From contig NZ_RAZT01000007.1 in assembly GCF_003626635.1 (NCBI RefSeq), forward strand, positions 342,749 to 406,748: a stretch of DNA of 64,000 nt, read 5' to 3'. The notes beneath the pieces are model-generated. The model was not told where the DNA came from. It made no database searches and saw only the letters and a program-made list of their open reading frames with translations. Shown here piece by piece: positions 16,695-24,928 of this stretch. Position numbers and translations under genes: made by a program. How positions within the stretch are numbered: the stretch's first letter is position 1; each line of letters opens with the position of its first letter. The DNA is from Micromonospora musae. GTDB lineage: Bacteria; Actinomycetota; Actinomycetes; Mycobacteriales; Micromonosporaceae.

Positions 16695-17417
16695 CTATGC
16701 CACGAAGTGGGAACGGCGTCGTCGTGCGATCACGTAGCCCGCGCCGCCGAGGAGCAGAAGCGCACCGCCGATGCCGGCTACGGTCGCGGTGTCGGCACCG
16801 GTCACGGGCAGCCCACCGCCCTCGCCGCCGCCCACGCTGGTGGAGGAGGCAGGGGTCGGTGCAACGGTCGTCGTGGCGCTGGGCGTGGCGCTCGGCGTCG
16901 ACGTGGGCTGAGACGTCGGCGTCGGCGTGGGCTGAGACGCGCAGTCAAGCGCACGGGCCTCGTACAGGCCGATGTTCAGGTAAGCCAGGTACGTGTCGAT
17001 GGCACCGTCGTCGAGCGCCTTCTGCGCGGCGGCCTTCACGTTGACGCCGGCGTTCGTCAACGTCTGGACCACCCTGATCCGCAGGTCCACCGACCATGCC
17101 TTCTGCACGTCCGCCTTCAGGAATGCGCGCAGATCATCCGCGGTGCCGTTCAGCCGCTCCTGAATTGCCTTGGACAAGATGGGCAGAGAGTCGGCGTTCG
17201 CCACAGCGAGGATCTGGGCGGTCAGCACGCGCACCTCGCGATCGGTGGCGGTATCCAGGTCGATGGTGACAAGCTCGCGGATATCCTTGTACACCTTGCG
17301 TTCGACCGTTTCGCAGGCCTCGTTCAGCCCGGGCTGTTCGGTTTGAGCCACCGCCGGTGCCGCCGGAATCAGAAAGGCCAGCGCCATTATTACGCCGGCC
17401 GGGAACTTCCATGACAT
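16695..17417 (-). CDS. Sortase-anchored ALF-repeat protein
   Basis: 240 residues: signal peptide (residues 1-26, cleavage near AVAQT), then helical ALF-type repeats. The clearest are LRAFLKADVQKAWSVDLRIRVVQ and AAQKALDDGAIDTYLAYL. A Thr/Pro/Ser-rich spacer follows, then a sortase signal LPVTG, a hydrophobic segment and RRRRSHFVA. ALF repeats have no assigned function. Probably displayed on the cell wall. The ATG has GAGGAAG at good distance. No sortase gene is in the window. Confidence 0.8.
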   Translation of the reverse strand: MSWKFPAGVIMALAFLIPAAPAVAQTEQPGLNEACETVERKVYKDIRELVTIDLDTATDREVRVLTAQILAVANADSLPILSKAIQERLNGTADDLRAFLKADVQKAWSVDLRIRVVQTLTNAGVNVKAAAQKALDDGAIDTYLAYLNIGLYEARALDCASQPTPTPTSQPTSTPSATPSATTTVAPTPASSTSVGGGEGGGLPVTGADTATVAGIGGALLLLGGAGYVIARRRRSHFVA

Positions 17418-17782
17418 GTGGGTCTTCCTCCCCGCTGCAAGCAAAAACGTGGGAGATATTACCGTCAATGGTGGCGTCGGCGAGGCCGCCCGACGTCTGC
17501 TCGACGACCGATCGGCGCTCAAGTCCCTCCATAAGGGACGAGCGACTCGACGCCGAGATCATTTCGTTAGGAACTCCTAGTGGGTTGAGCGGGCTTCCTC
17601 ACCGGCATCGACCTGCGCCACCGTCCGGATGAGCCGTTCTCGCATGGCGATGCGCAGGTGTGGACGGCAGCACACCCCGTAGCCCTGGTTCACCTCGCGG
17701 TGTCGGACAGCGGTGGCAACGTCGGCCGCTATGACGTTCGGTCAGGAAGCGGCCGTCCCAGATCACGGCTCTCCTCGGTCGG
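17418..17782. other. Intergenic region
   Basis: About 365 bases upstream of the anchored protein and downstream of ridA. I see no supportable gene. The part near the anchored-protein start presumably holds its promoter, but no clear boxes stand out. Confidence 0.35.
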
Positions 17783-18187
17783 CTACGCCGGCAGGTCGAG
17801 GCGGACGACCGCGCCGAGTTCGACGAGCTGCTCCGGCAGGGCGAGGTCGGCGACGCCCAGCACGGTGCTGGTGGGGCGGTGGGCCCCGACGTACGCCAGG
17901 TGGAGGCGGGTCACTGTGTCGAAGTTTTCCCGGAGGTTCCGGACCAGCACGGTGGTCTCGACGATCTGGGTACGGCTCGCCCCGAAGTGGTCCAGCACCA
18001 GGTCCAGGTTGGCCAGGGTGGTGTTCAGCTGAAGTTCGAAGTCGCCGGCGCCGATGAAGTTGCCGTTCATGTCGTGCGAGAGCTGGCCGGAGACGTAGAC
18101 CGTGTCGCCGGCGCGGAGTGCCTGGCTGTACCCGTGGAGCGACTCCCACGGCACGCCGAAGTTGAAGGTCTGCGGCTGAACGGTCAC
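17783..18187 (-). CDS. RidA family protein (enamine/imine deaminase fold)
   Basis: 134 residues of the YjgF/YER057c/UK114 fold: FGVPWESLHGYSQALRAGDTVYVSGQLSHD, NTTLANLDLVLDHFGA and VGAHRPTSTVLGVADLALPEQLVELGAVV. Canonical RidA hydrolyses reactive enamines from PLP enzymes and uses an Arg in a C-terminal RxxxxV motif. Here HRPTSTV supplies an Arg, so activity is possible, but paralogues vary. The GTG was chosen because GGAGG lies five bases upstream. Confidence 0.83.
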   Translation of the reverse strand: MTVQPQTFNFGVPWESLHGYSQALRAGDTVYVSGQLSHDMNGNFIGAGDFELQLNTTLANLDLVLDHFGASRTQIVETTVLVRNLRENFDTVTRLHLAYVGAHRPTSTVLGVADLALPEQLVELGAVVRLDLPA

Positions 18188-18507
18188 GGCTACCTCCATC
18201 GGATCGCGCTGCGGTGTGACTGCCGACCCCGGCCGCCCGGTGGGTCCGCGCCTCCTGCGAGCGCCGTAATGCGGTCGTGACCATAAAAGCATCACCGCAG
18301 CGGCGCGTCTCTATGTTCGGGGAAAGTGCGCAACCCACCCGGTGCTCAAGCCCGGGAGCCGGCGACCACTACCCCGCCCGGCAACGACGCGCGGGTGGTG
18401 CTCCCGGTCGCGCAGGTCGCACAGGCTTTCGGCGACCGCTGCGGGTTTCCCATCCATCTCGTCCTTCGACCGGTCGGCCGGCGTCACGCCGGCCGACCGG
18501 TGCGCGC
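18188..18507. other. Intergenic region
   Basis: About 320 bases between ridA and the lipoprotein gene, both on the minus strand. It holds the ridA promoter region. An inverted repeat GGTCGGCCGGCGT...ACGCCGGCCGACC at about 18471-18502 sits just after the lipoprotein stop and may be its terminator. Confidence 0.4.
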
Positions 18508-18981
18508 TCAGTTGGCGCAGGCGGTGTCGAACGCCTCGATCGGCTTGGTGAGGCTGGGCTCGTCGACCTCCATCGGCTTCTTGTCCGCCATCCGCTGCTC
18601 GATCGCGCCGGCGAGGTTCTCGAAGGCGGTACGCACGGCCGAGTCCGCGGCCTGGGGCGCCTGCGCCTTCAGGCCGGTGACGATGGTGGTGTAGTGCGCG
18701 CGGATCAGGCGATCCTCCTCGGCCTTGCTGACCGGCTTGTCGATCTGGGCGATGGCGTCGTCGGCCATCCCCCCGAAGCCGGCCTTCACCGCCTGGAGGC
18801 CGGCCTCGCAGACCGTCTTCTTGTTCGCGGCGAGGTCGACGGTCGGGCTGGCGGCCGCGGCGCTGGACGGCGCGCTGCCGGCGGCGTCCGGTTCGGTGCT
18901 GGTCTCGCAGCCGGCGGCGAGCGCGCCCAGCGCGGCGAGGACCGTGAGGCTGCCGAGCGTACGCAGGCGAAGGGTGGGCAT
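18508..18981 (-). CDS. Putative lipoprotein
   Basis: 157 residues with a lipoprotein signal peptide ending LAAGC (lipobox, Cys about residue 25). A short Ser/Ala/Pro linker and a helical, charged domain follow (KTVCEAGLQAVKAGFGG, LIRAHYTTIVTGLKA, EAFDTACAN). It contains two further Cys that may form a disulphide. No recognised family. GGGGAG precedes the ATG. Probably membrane-anchored on the outer face. Confidence 0.75.
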   Translation of the reverse strand: MPTLRLRTLGSLTVLAALGALAAGCETSTEPDAAGSAPSSAAAASPTVDLAANKKTVCEAGLQAVKAGFGGMADDAIAQIDKPVSKAEEDRLIRAHYTTIVTGLKAQAPQAADSAVRTAFENLAGAIEQRMADKKPMEVDEPSLTKPIEAFDTACAN

Positions 18982-19160
18982 GCTGACTCCCCGTTTGTTC
19001 TCTGGATTCCGTCTCCGGCGGCCTCGTACCGGCCGGCCGTGCGGTCGAGCCGTCACTGTAGACGGCTGTCGATCGGGCCGCCATCGTGATTGCCCAGGCG
19101 CGGTGGCGGCCGGTCCGATGTCGACGGGGAATCAGCGGCCGGTCCGGTGTTGACGGGGAG

Positions 19161-19838
19161 TCAGGCGGTGGGCCGGTCGAGGGCTGGCTTGCGTGCCACC
19201 AGGTACGCCTGGCGGGTGCTCTCCGTGCCACCCGCGTACGGCTCGGGTTCCCGCACGAGTTGGGCGCGTACCTCGAATCCGGCCTCGGTCAGCAGTGCGG
19301 CGACCTGCTCCGGCCGACGCCGCCGGAAGGTCAGTGAGATCGCCTTGCCGAACGCCGTGGTGCGGACCAGCGACTCGTCGCCGGCCTGGAAGACCAGGGC
19401 GAGGTGGCCGCCGGGGGCGAGGGCGCGACGGAAGCCGGAGAAGGTCACCGGCAGCAGCTCGTCGGGGACGTGGATGATCGAGTACCAGGCCGTGATGCCG
19501 GCGAGGCGGCCCTCGGGCAGGGTGAGCGCGGTCATCGAGCCCTCCTCGAAGCGCAGCCCGGAGTGGTTGCGGCGGGCCACGGCGAGCAGCCCCGGCGAGA
19601 GGTCGATGCCGAACACGTCGAGCCCGAGGCCGGCGAGGTGGGCGGTGACCGTGCCCGTGCCGCAGCCGAGGTCCGCGACCGGCCCGCCGCCGCCGCGGAG
19701 CACCAGCTCGGCGAAGGCGGCGAGGATCGCCCGGTCGAAGGGCTTGCTCGCCAGTTCGTCGGCGAACTGTTCGGCGAACTCGGTGGCGACGGTGTCGTAC
19801 GACGTCCGGGTCTCGCGCAGGAAGGCGGGTTCGGTCAT
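19161..19838 (-). CDS. Class I SAM-dependent methyltransferase
   Basis: 225 residues with the Rossmann methyltransferase motifs: VADLGCGTGTVTAHLA (motif I, about residues 53-68), DVFGIDLSPGLL, LRFEEGSM, GITAWYSIIHV, and a late RALAPGGHLALVFQ strand. The N-terminus SYDTVATEFAEQF is typical of small-molecule methyltransferases of the UbiE/Mg-protoporphyrin type. The substrate is unknown. Isolated gene. Confidence 0.85.
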   Translation of the reverse strand: MTEPAFLRETRTSYDTVATEFAEQFADELASKPFDRAILAAFAELVLRGGGGPVADLGCGTGTVTAHLAGLGLDVFGIDLSPGLLAVARRNHSGLRFEEGSMTALTLPEGRLAGITAWYSIIHVPDELLPVTFSGFRRALAPGGHLALVFQAGDESLVRTTAFGKAISLTFRRRRPEQVAALLTEAGFEVRAQLVREPEPYAGGTESTRQAYLVARKPALDRPTA

Positions 19839-20108
19839 CTCCGGCACGCTACGGCGTCCGGTCGATCGGTCGATGCGGCGACGGCGGCGCTTGAAGCGAC
19901 CGGTGATGTAACGAGAATTGGTCGGAAGTCGCTGCGGTGCGAGCGGGCGCGCCCTCTGTGCGGCAGGCATAGGCTCCGGCGTACCGAACCGACAGTCACG
20001 GTATTTCCATGAGCGGGTTGTCGGACGCGAACGAGGGGGCGCGTCCGCCAGCGCCACGAACACCTGTGCCGCACGGCTGCCCCGCTGCGGAGCAGGTCGG
20101 GGCGGATA

Positions 20109-20145
20109 CGACGGCGGCCGGCGGGACCATCGCCGGCCGCCGTCG
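20109..20145 (-). terminator. Strong hairpin after clpP
   Basis: Perfect 15-bp stem (CGACGGCGGCCGGCG and its complement) with a 7-base loop, starting five bases after the clpP stop. No T run. The remaining roughly 270 bases to the methyltransferase start show no gene. Confidence 0.7.
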
Positions 20146-20149
20146 CGCC

Positions 20150-20752
20150 TCACCCCACCGGCAGCTGCTCGACCCGTGTGATCACCTCGTCGACGAGCCC
20201 GTACTCGCGGGCCTGCTCGGCGGTGAACCAGCGATCCCGGTCCCAGTCGCGCTGGATCTCCTCCAACGTCCGGCCGCTGTGCCGGGCGATCAGCTCCTGC
20301 ATGGTCCGCTTCACGTGGAGCATGTTCTCGGCCTGGATGCTGATGTCCGCGGCGGTGCCGCCCATCCCACCGGACGGCTGGTGCATCATGATCCGGCAGT
20401 GTGGCAGCGCGTACCGCTTGCCCGCCGTCCCGGCGCAGAGCAGGAACTGTCCCATCGAGCCGGCGAAACCGAGCGCCAGTGTGACGACGTCGTTGCGGAC
20501 GTACCGCATGGTGTCGTAGACGGCCATGCCGGCGGTCACCGAGCCGCCCGGCGAGTTGATGTAGAGGTGGATGTCCCGCTCCGGGTCCTCGGCGGCGAGC
20601 AGCAGGATCTGGGCGCAGATCTGGTTCGCCGACTCGTCGGTCACCTCCGTGCCGAGGAAGACGATCCGTTCCTTCAGTAACCGCTCGAACACCTGGTCAC
20701 CGAAGGCCGGTTGCCCTTCGGTGAGCATCCGTACCTGGTCGTACCCGATCAT
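20150..20752 (-). CDS. clpP: ATP-dependent Clp protease proteolytic subunit
   Basis: 200 residues, ClpP length. The catalytic triad is visible: Ser99 in GFAGSMGQFL, His124 in MMHQPSGG, and an Asp in the DRDRWF region (about 171-173), plus the INSPGGSV substrate-binding strand. It forms the barrel peptidase used by ClpX or ClpC. Actinobacteria carry several clpP genes. Its sequence (FAGSMG rather than AASMG) and its lone position suggest an accessory paralogue rather than the clpP1P2 pair. It lies downstream of a ClgR-like regulator gene. GGAGGG precedes the ATG. Confidence 0.9.
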   Translation of the reverse strand: MIGYDQVRMLTEGQPAFGDQVFERLLKERIVFLGTEVTDESANQICAQILLLAAEDPERDIHLYINSPGGSVTAGMAVYDTMRYVRNDVVTLALGFAGSMGQFLLCAGTAGKRYALPHCRIMMHQPSGGMGGTAADISIQAENMLHVKRTMQELIARHSGRTLEEIQRDWDRDRWFTAEQAREYGLVDEVITRVEQLPVG

Positions 20753-20839
20753 CGTGTCCGCCCTCCGTGCCGGCGGGCGGCGGGAGCGCCCGGGGGACCG
20801 GCCCCTCCAGCCTGCGCACGGTGACCCCGGTGGTCCCAG

Positions 20840-20877
20840 CGATTCTGCCGGCGGCGAATCTGCCGCCGGCAGAATCG
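20840..20877 (-). terminator. Perfect hairpin between the ClgR-like gene and clpP
   Basis: 16-base arms (CGATTCTGCCGGCGGC and complement) with a 6-base loop, just after the regulator stop and before the clpP start. Either a terminator or attenuator separating the two genes, or an operator-like element. No T run. Confidence 0.6.
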
Positions 20878-20883
20878 GACGGA

Positions 20884-21378
20884 TCAGACGTTGGTGAGGG
20901 TGCGCCGCGACGTGCGGGTCCGCCCGCAGCCGAGCCGCCCGGCGCTGCGCGGGCCGGAGCCCCCGGCCGGTGCGGAGCCGGACCGGCCGACGAGCAGGGT
21001 CGGGCCCCCCGCTCCCGGGCCGCGGTGCAGCAGCGTGCCCGGCGTACGCGGGCCGAACCGGACATTCGGCCCGGTCTCCGGCCGGGGCAACGGCACCGGG
21101 GCCAGCGTCACCGTGGTCGCGCGCGGTGCGGCCGGTAGCCGGGGCTCGACCTGGCGAAGATCGTCCCGAGCCTCTTCGAGGAGCTCCGAGAGGTGGATGC
21201 CGAGGGCCCGGCAGATCGCCGCGAGCACCTCGGAGGAGGCCTCCTTGCGACCGCGCTCCACCTCGGAGAGGTAGGGCACGGACACACCCGCGGACTCGGC
21301 CACCTCGCGCAGCGTGCGGCCCTGACGCAGGCGGAGCCGGCGCAGGACCCCACCGATCACCCGTCGCAGCAACGACAT
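20884..21378 (-). CDS. ClgR-like XRE family transcriptional regulator
   Basis: 164 residues. The N-terminus LLRRVIGGVLRRLRLRQGRTLREVAESAGVS and then YLSEVERGRKEASSEVLAAICRALGIHLSELL form a Cro/C1-type HTH very like ClgR, the activator of clp genes in Streptomyces and mycobacteria. The tail after residue 85 is Pro/Arg/Gly-rich and probably disordered; ClgR is itself a Clp substrate through its C-terminus. Here the last residues are TLTNV rather than the Ala-Ala type I expect for ClgR. Lying directly upstream of clpP, it probably controls that gene. Confidence 0.78.
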   Translation of the reverse strand: MSLLRRVIGGVLRRLRLRQGRTLREVAESAGVSVPYLSEVERGRKEASSEVLAAICRALGIHLSELLEEARDDLRQVEPRLPAAPRATTVTLAPVPLPRPETGPNVRFGPRTPGTLLHRGPGAGGPTLLVGRSGSAPAGGSGPRSAGRLGCGRTRTSRRTLTNV

Positions 21379-21542
21379 GCCGGCCTCACTCTCCTGCCTC
21401 GTCGTCCCGGGGACACCCCCATCATGCCCCGTCCCGCCGCCGCGGAGGGCCCCGGAGGGGCATCCGTCGCCGCAGCTCACCGTGGGGCGGGGGCCGATCG
21501 GGGTGGCTCCGGGCGGGGAGCACCCCCGCCCGGAGCCCCGGG

Positions 21543-22661
21543 TCAGCGCGTCAGGTGCGGTCGCCACCCGGCCGCGTCGGGGCCGATGTCGAGCTTCCGG
21601 AAGAGCGCCCGGGTGCCGCCACTGGGCAGCAAGCCGTCGTCGGAGATCGACACGCTGAGGCCGGCGACGTCGTAGACGATCAGCGACTCGACGCCGTCCT
21701 GCCCGCCGAACCGCGCCTGGTGGCCGTCCAGCGTGGTGTTCGGATCCACGTACGCCTTGTCCGTGGGGTCGGTGACCAGCCGGTACGGGGTGAAGGCGAC
21801 CATCAGGGTGCGTGCCCGCTGCCGGCCCGGATCGGCGTCGGCCGGCTCCGGCGACCACTCGGTGTAGGCGTTCCATGACCCCGGCTCGCCGAGGTCCAGT
21901 GAGACGTTGCCCGTGATCGGGCGCAGGTTCTTCGGGACCTCTGGCACGGTCACCGGCATCGGCAGCACCTCGTGGCCGAAGACGAGTGTGCTTGCCACCC
22001 GCTCGGCAGTCTGTGCCGGATCGCCCGGGACGCCGTGGGTCCGCACCTGCGCCCAGCCGTCCGGGGCGTACCGCCAGCGCAGGATCGCCTCCGGCCGGTC
22101 CGGGTTGCTGTACGTGGCGAAGGCGCTCGGCGCGCCGTTGAGCTCCGGCCCGGGGCGGGTACCGGTGAGCGTGGCAGGCTCCCCGCTGTCCCGCTGCGGC
22201 GCCGACGGCTGCACTCCCTTCGGGTACAGGTTCACCGTCACGCCTCGCCACAGCTCACCGGGAGGACTGTTGACGGCGCTGAGGTGCACGCCGGGCCCGG
22301 AGAGCAGCAGGCCGGACTGGTACTGGAGGCTGCGCATCCCGTCCGGCAGCCAGCCGAAGCGGACGTACACCACCTCGGGGTCGACCGTGGTCAGCGCGGC
22401 CGGTAGACCGGCTGCGGCGGTGGGCGGCCCGGCGTCGGCCGGTCCGGTGGTGGGTGGGCGCTCGGGTGCCAGCAGGCTGGGGACCGTCACTCCGCCGGCG
22501 ACCAGCAGGCCGACGGCCAGCGCCGCGCCCGCCACCTGGCGGTAGCGGCGCTGGCGGCGGCCGGTGGACATCGCCCGGTCGACGTCGAGCCGGGCGGTGG
22601 GACGCTCCGCCGAGTCCACCTCGGCGTGCATCAGGTCGGCGAGTTGCCGTTCGTCCAGCAT
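21543..22661 (-). CDS. Membrane-anchored partner of the SigE-type sigma factor (putative anti-sigma)
   Basis: 372 residues: about 45 cytoplasmic N-terminal residues (LDERQLADLMHAEVDSAE), one membrane segment (YRQVAGAALAVGLLVAGGVTV), then an extracytoplasmic domain of about 300 residues without recognised motif. It lies directly downstream of an ECF sigma factor gene, the position of anti-sigma factors in SigE-type modules. No zinc-binding HxxxCxxC is visible, so anti-sigma function is inferred from topology and context. The ATG chosen has AGAGGAG five bases upstream; an earlier ATG overlaps the sigma stop codon. Confidence 0.62.
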   Translation of the reverse strand: MLDERQLADLMHAEVDSAERPTARLDVDRAMSTGRRQRRYRQVAGAALAVGLLVAGGVTVPSLLAPERPPTTGPADAGPPTAAAGLPAALTTVDPEVVYVRFGWLPDGMRSLQYQSGLLLSGPGVHLSAVNSPPGELWRGVTVNLYPKGVQPSAPQRDSGEPATLTGTRPGPELNGAPSAFATYSNPDRPEAILRWRYAPDGWAQVRTHGVPGDPAQTAERVASTLVFGHEVLPMPVTVPEVPKNLRPITGNVSLDLGEPGSWNAYTEWSPEPADADPGRQRARTLMVAFTPYRLVTDPTDKAYVDPNTTLDGHQARFGGQDGVESLIVYDVAGLSVSISDDGLLPSGGTRALFRKLDIGPDAAGWRPHLTR

Positions 22662-22672
22662 GGATGCTCCTC

Positions 22673-23185
22673 TCATCGGCCTGCGGCTGCGGTGTCGAGC
22701 ACGGTGCGCAGGGTGGCGAGGCCCTTCGCCGCCTGGCTCTTGACGGTTCCGGTCGAGCAGCCCAGGGCGCGGGCGGTCTCCTCGACGCTGAGGTCCTGGA
22801 GGTACCGGAGAACGAGCACCGCCCGCTGCCGGGGTGGAACCTCACGCAGCGCCGCGACCAGGGTGATTCGGTCGGTCGGGTCGGTCGGGTCGGTCCGTTG
22901 TTCGGGCAGGGCCGCCCCGAGCAGCACGCGGCTCCAGCGCAACCGCCGCTCGTCGAGCAGCCGGCGCAGCAACATGGTGCGCACCAGCGCGTCCGGATGC
23001 TCGGCCTGCCGGGCCCGGGCCCAGTTCCGGTACAGCTCGGTGAGCACCCGTTGCAGGATGTCGTCACCGCGATCCCAGTCGCCGCACATCAGGTACGCGG
23101 TCCGCCGCCACTGCCGCATCCGGCCGCGTACGAAGTCGGTGAACTCGGCGTCGGCTTCGGCTCTGCGCCCGCCGCTCGTTCTCAC
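22673..23185 (-). CDS. SigE-family ECF RNA polymerase sigma factor
   Basis: 170 residues. Region 2: EFTDFVRGRMRQWRRTAYLMCGDWDRGDDILQRVLTELYRNW. Region 4: LREVPPRQRAVLVLRYLQDLSVEETARALGCSTGTVKSQAAKGLATLR. This is the SigE/SACE-type actinobacterial group, not M. tuberculosis SigE. The GTG start (MRTSGGRRAEADAEF) gives the family's usual short N-terminus. Co-transcribed with the following membrane protein gene. Confidence 0.88.
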   Translation of the reverse strand: MRTSGGRRAEADAEFTDFVRGRMRQWRRTAYLMCGDWDRGDDILQRVLTELYRNWARARQAEHPDALVRTMLLRRLLDERRLRWSRVLLGAALPEQRTDPTDPTDRITLVAALREVPPRQRAVLVLRYLQDLSVEETARALGCSTGTVKSQAAKGLATLRTVLDTAAAGR

Positions 23186-23346
23186 GAGGAATCCGCCTCT
23201 CGTCTGCCGGCCTCGACCGGTCCGTCGTCCGTCGACTGGTAGTCGTGGGCGCGGTGGCGATCGGTTGCCCGGGTGCCCCACCCGGCGTACGGGATTCGTC
23301 CCACCCGCTATGTTGTGGGCGTGCAGCCGACGGAGCAGGTTCGAGG

Positions 23347-24360
23347 GTGATCCATTTCCCCGCGCAGCGCCGCAGTCCGCTCAGCGCGCTCAGCCTGCGG
23401 CTGGCCGCGGCGCTCGCCCTCGTGTTCGCCACCGTCACGGTGGTCTACCTCGACCGTGAGGGCTACCGCGACGTCAACGAGGACGGTCTCACTCTCCTCG
23501 ACTGCTTCTACTACGCGGTGGTGACCCTCTCCACCACCGGCTACGGCGACATCACTCCGGTCAGCCACAGCGCCCGGCTGGTGAACGTCCTCTTCATCAC
23601 CCCGGCCCGGGTGATCTTCCTGATCATCCTGGTCGGCACCACCCTGGAAGTTCTGACCGAGCAGTACCGGACGGGCCGGCGCTTGACGCGGTGGAGGAAG
23701 ACCGTGAAGGACCACGTGATCATCTGCGGCTACGGCACCAAGGGCCGTAGCGCCGTCTCCGCGCTGCTGGAGAACGGGCTGGACAAGTCGCGGATCATCG
23801 TCGTCGAGCGCAGCGGGACCGCGCTACGGCAGGCCACCGCGGCGGGGCTCGTCGCGATCGAGGGGTCGGCGACCCGTTCCGCGACGTTGAACGACGCACA
23901 CGTGAAGAACGCCAAGGCCGTGATCATCGCGACCGACAGCGACGACGCCTCGGTGCTGGTGGCGCTCACCGTCCGGCAGCTCACCGCCGGTCAGGTGCGG
24001 ATCATCGCGGCGGCCCGGGAGGCCGAGAACGCTCCGCTGCTGAAGCAGAGCGGGGCGCACCACGTGATCGTCTCCTCCGCCACGGCGGGCCGGCTGCTCG
24101 GTCTCTCCACCTCCGCGCCGCCGCTGATCGACGTCGTCGAGGACCTGCTCACTCCCGGTCAGGGGATGGCGCTGGCCATGCGGTCGGCCGATCGGAGTGA
24201 GGTGGGTCGCACGCCGCGCGAGCTGGACTGCCTGGTCATCGCGCTGGTCCGGCGCGGCCGGGTGGTCACGCTGACCGACCCGGCGGGGGCCGAGATCGAG
24301 ACCGGCGACATGCTGGTCTACGTCCGGGACGACCGCCCTCAGGCGGCCAGCACCGCCTGA
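23347..24360 (+). CDS. Potassium channel with RCK (TrkA-N) domain
   Basis: 337 residues. TM1 is at about 13-34, the pore helix and filter are in LSTTGYGDITP, and TM2 is at about 80-105. A cytosolic RCK domain has the Rossmann motif ICGYGTKGRSAV, and a TrkA-C-like end reads LVIALVRRGRVVTL. Two-TM K+ channel gated by a cytosolic ligand, in the MthK style. The GTG was chosen because it gives a short N-terminus right before TM1. Convergent with a MarR gene 10 bases on. Confidence 0.9.
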   Translation: MIHFPAQRRSPLSALSLRLAAALALVFATVTVVYLDREGYRDVNEDGLTLLDCFYYAVVTLSTTGYGDITPVSHSARLVNVLFITPARVIFLIILVGTTLEVLTEQYRTGRRLTRWRKTVKDHVIICGYGTKGRSAVSALLENGLDKSRIIVVERSGTALRQATAAGLVAIEGSATRSATLNDAHVKNAKAVIIATDSDDASVLVALTVRQLTAGQVRIIAAAREAENAPLLKQSGAHHVIVSSATAGRLLGLSTSAPPLIDVVEDLLTPGQGMALAMRSADRSEVGRTPRELDCLVIALVRRGRVVTLTDPAGAEIETGDMLVYVRDDRPQAASTA

Positions 24361-24370
24361 CCCGGCTCGT

Positions 24371-24838
24371 CTAGTCGTCTTCCCCCACGGTGCAGGTGAT
24401 GTGCCATCCGCCGTGGGTGGCCCGCCGGAGCAGCTCGTAGAGCGTCTCCCGCTCGTCGGGGTTCAGCGCGCCGAGCACCTCTATCTCGCTGGTCTCCAGG
24501 GCGCATTCGGCATCGTTGAGGCGATTTGCCCCGGCCTCGGTGATATAGACCATGTGCCGGCGGCGGTCCTCGGGTGACCGGCGTCGCTCGACCAGCTGCG
24601 CCGCCTCCAGGTCGTTGAGCAGCCCTACGACGTTCGTGCTGTCGATCTGGAGGGTGCTGGCGAGCCCCTGCTGGCTTATCCCGCCCGCATCGCGGAGCGC
24701 CGTGAGGGCGATGAGGTGCCGCGGTCGAAGCCCGAACGGCTCCAGCACCGATTTCGCCCGGAGCCGCATCCGTCGAGCCAGGTGGTCGAGCAGCGGCCCC
24801 GTGCGGCGCTCCGACTGGACGGCCGGCAGGTCAGGCAT
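24371..24838 (-). CDS. MarR family transcriptional regulator
   Basis: 155 residues with the winged-helix MarR core: LTALRDAGGISQQGLASTLQIDSTNVVGLLNDLEAAQLVERRRSPEDRRRHMVYITEAG. It is divergent from an FMN-dependent azoreductase gene, with a near-ideal operator palindrome between the two starts. Such MarR/azoreductase pairs respond to quinones, azo dyes or oxidants. Expected to repress both genes. The ATG chosen (MPDLPAVQSE) avoids overlap with the operator. Confidence 0.9.
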   Translation of the reverse strand: MPDLPAVQSERRTGPLLDHLARRMRLRAKSVLEPFGLRPRHLIALTALRDAGGISQQGLASTLQIDSTNVVGLLNDLEAAQLVERRRSPEDRRRHMVYITEAGANRLNDAECALETSEIEVLGALNPDERETLYELLRRATHGGWHITCTVGEDD

Positions 24839-24880
24839 GTGAGCCAGTTTACCGCCGACCCCTCCGATAGACCTGCTATA

Positions 24881-24905
24881 AATGGTTGGTCGTTCACCAA
24901 CCATT
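24881..24905. promoter_or_regulatory. MarR operator candidate
   Basis: Perfect inverted repeat AATGGTTGGT-N5-ACCAACCATT in the divergent promoter region, overlapping a TATAAA -10-like element that would serve the azoreductase gene. Fits repression by the adjacent MarR protein. Confidence 0.75.
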
Positions 24906-24928
24906 GGTAGCTAACGGAGAGTTTGCGC

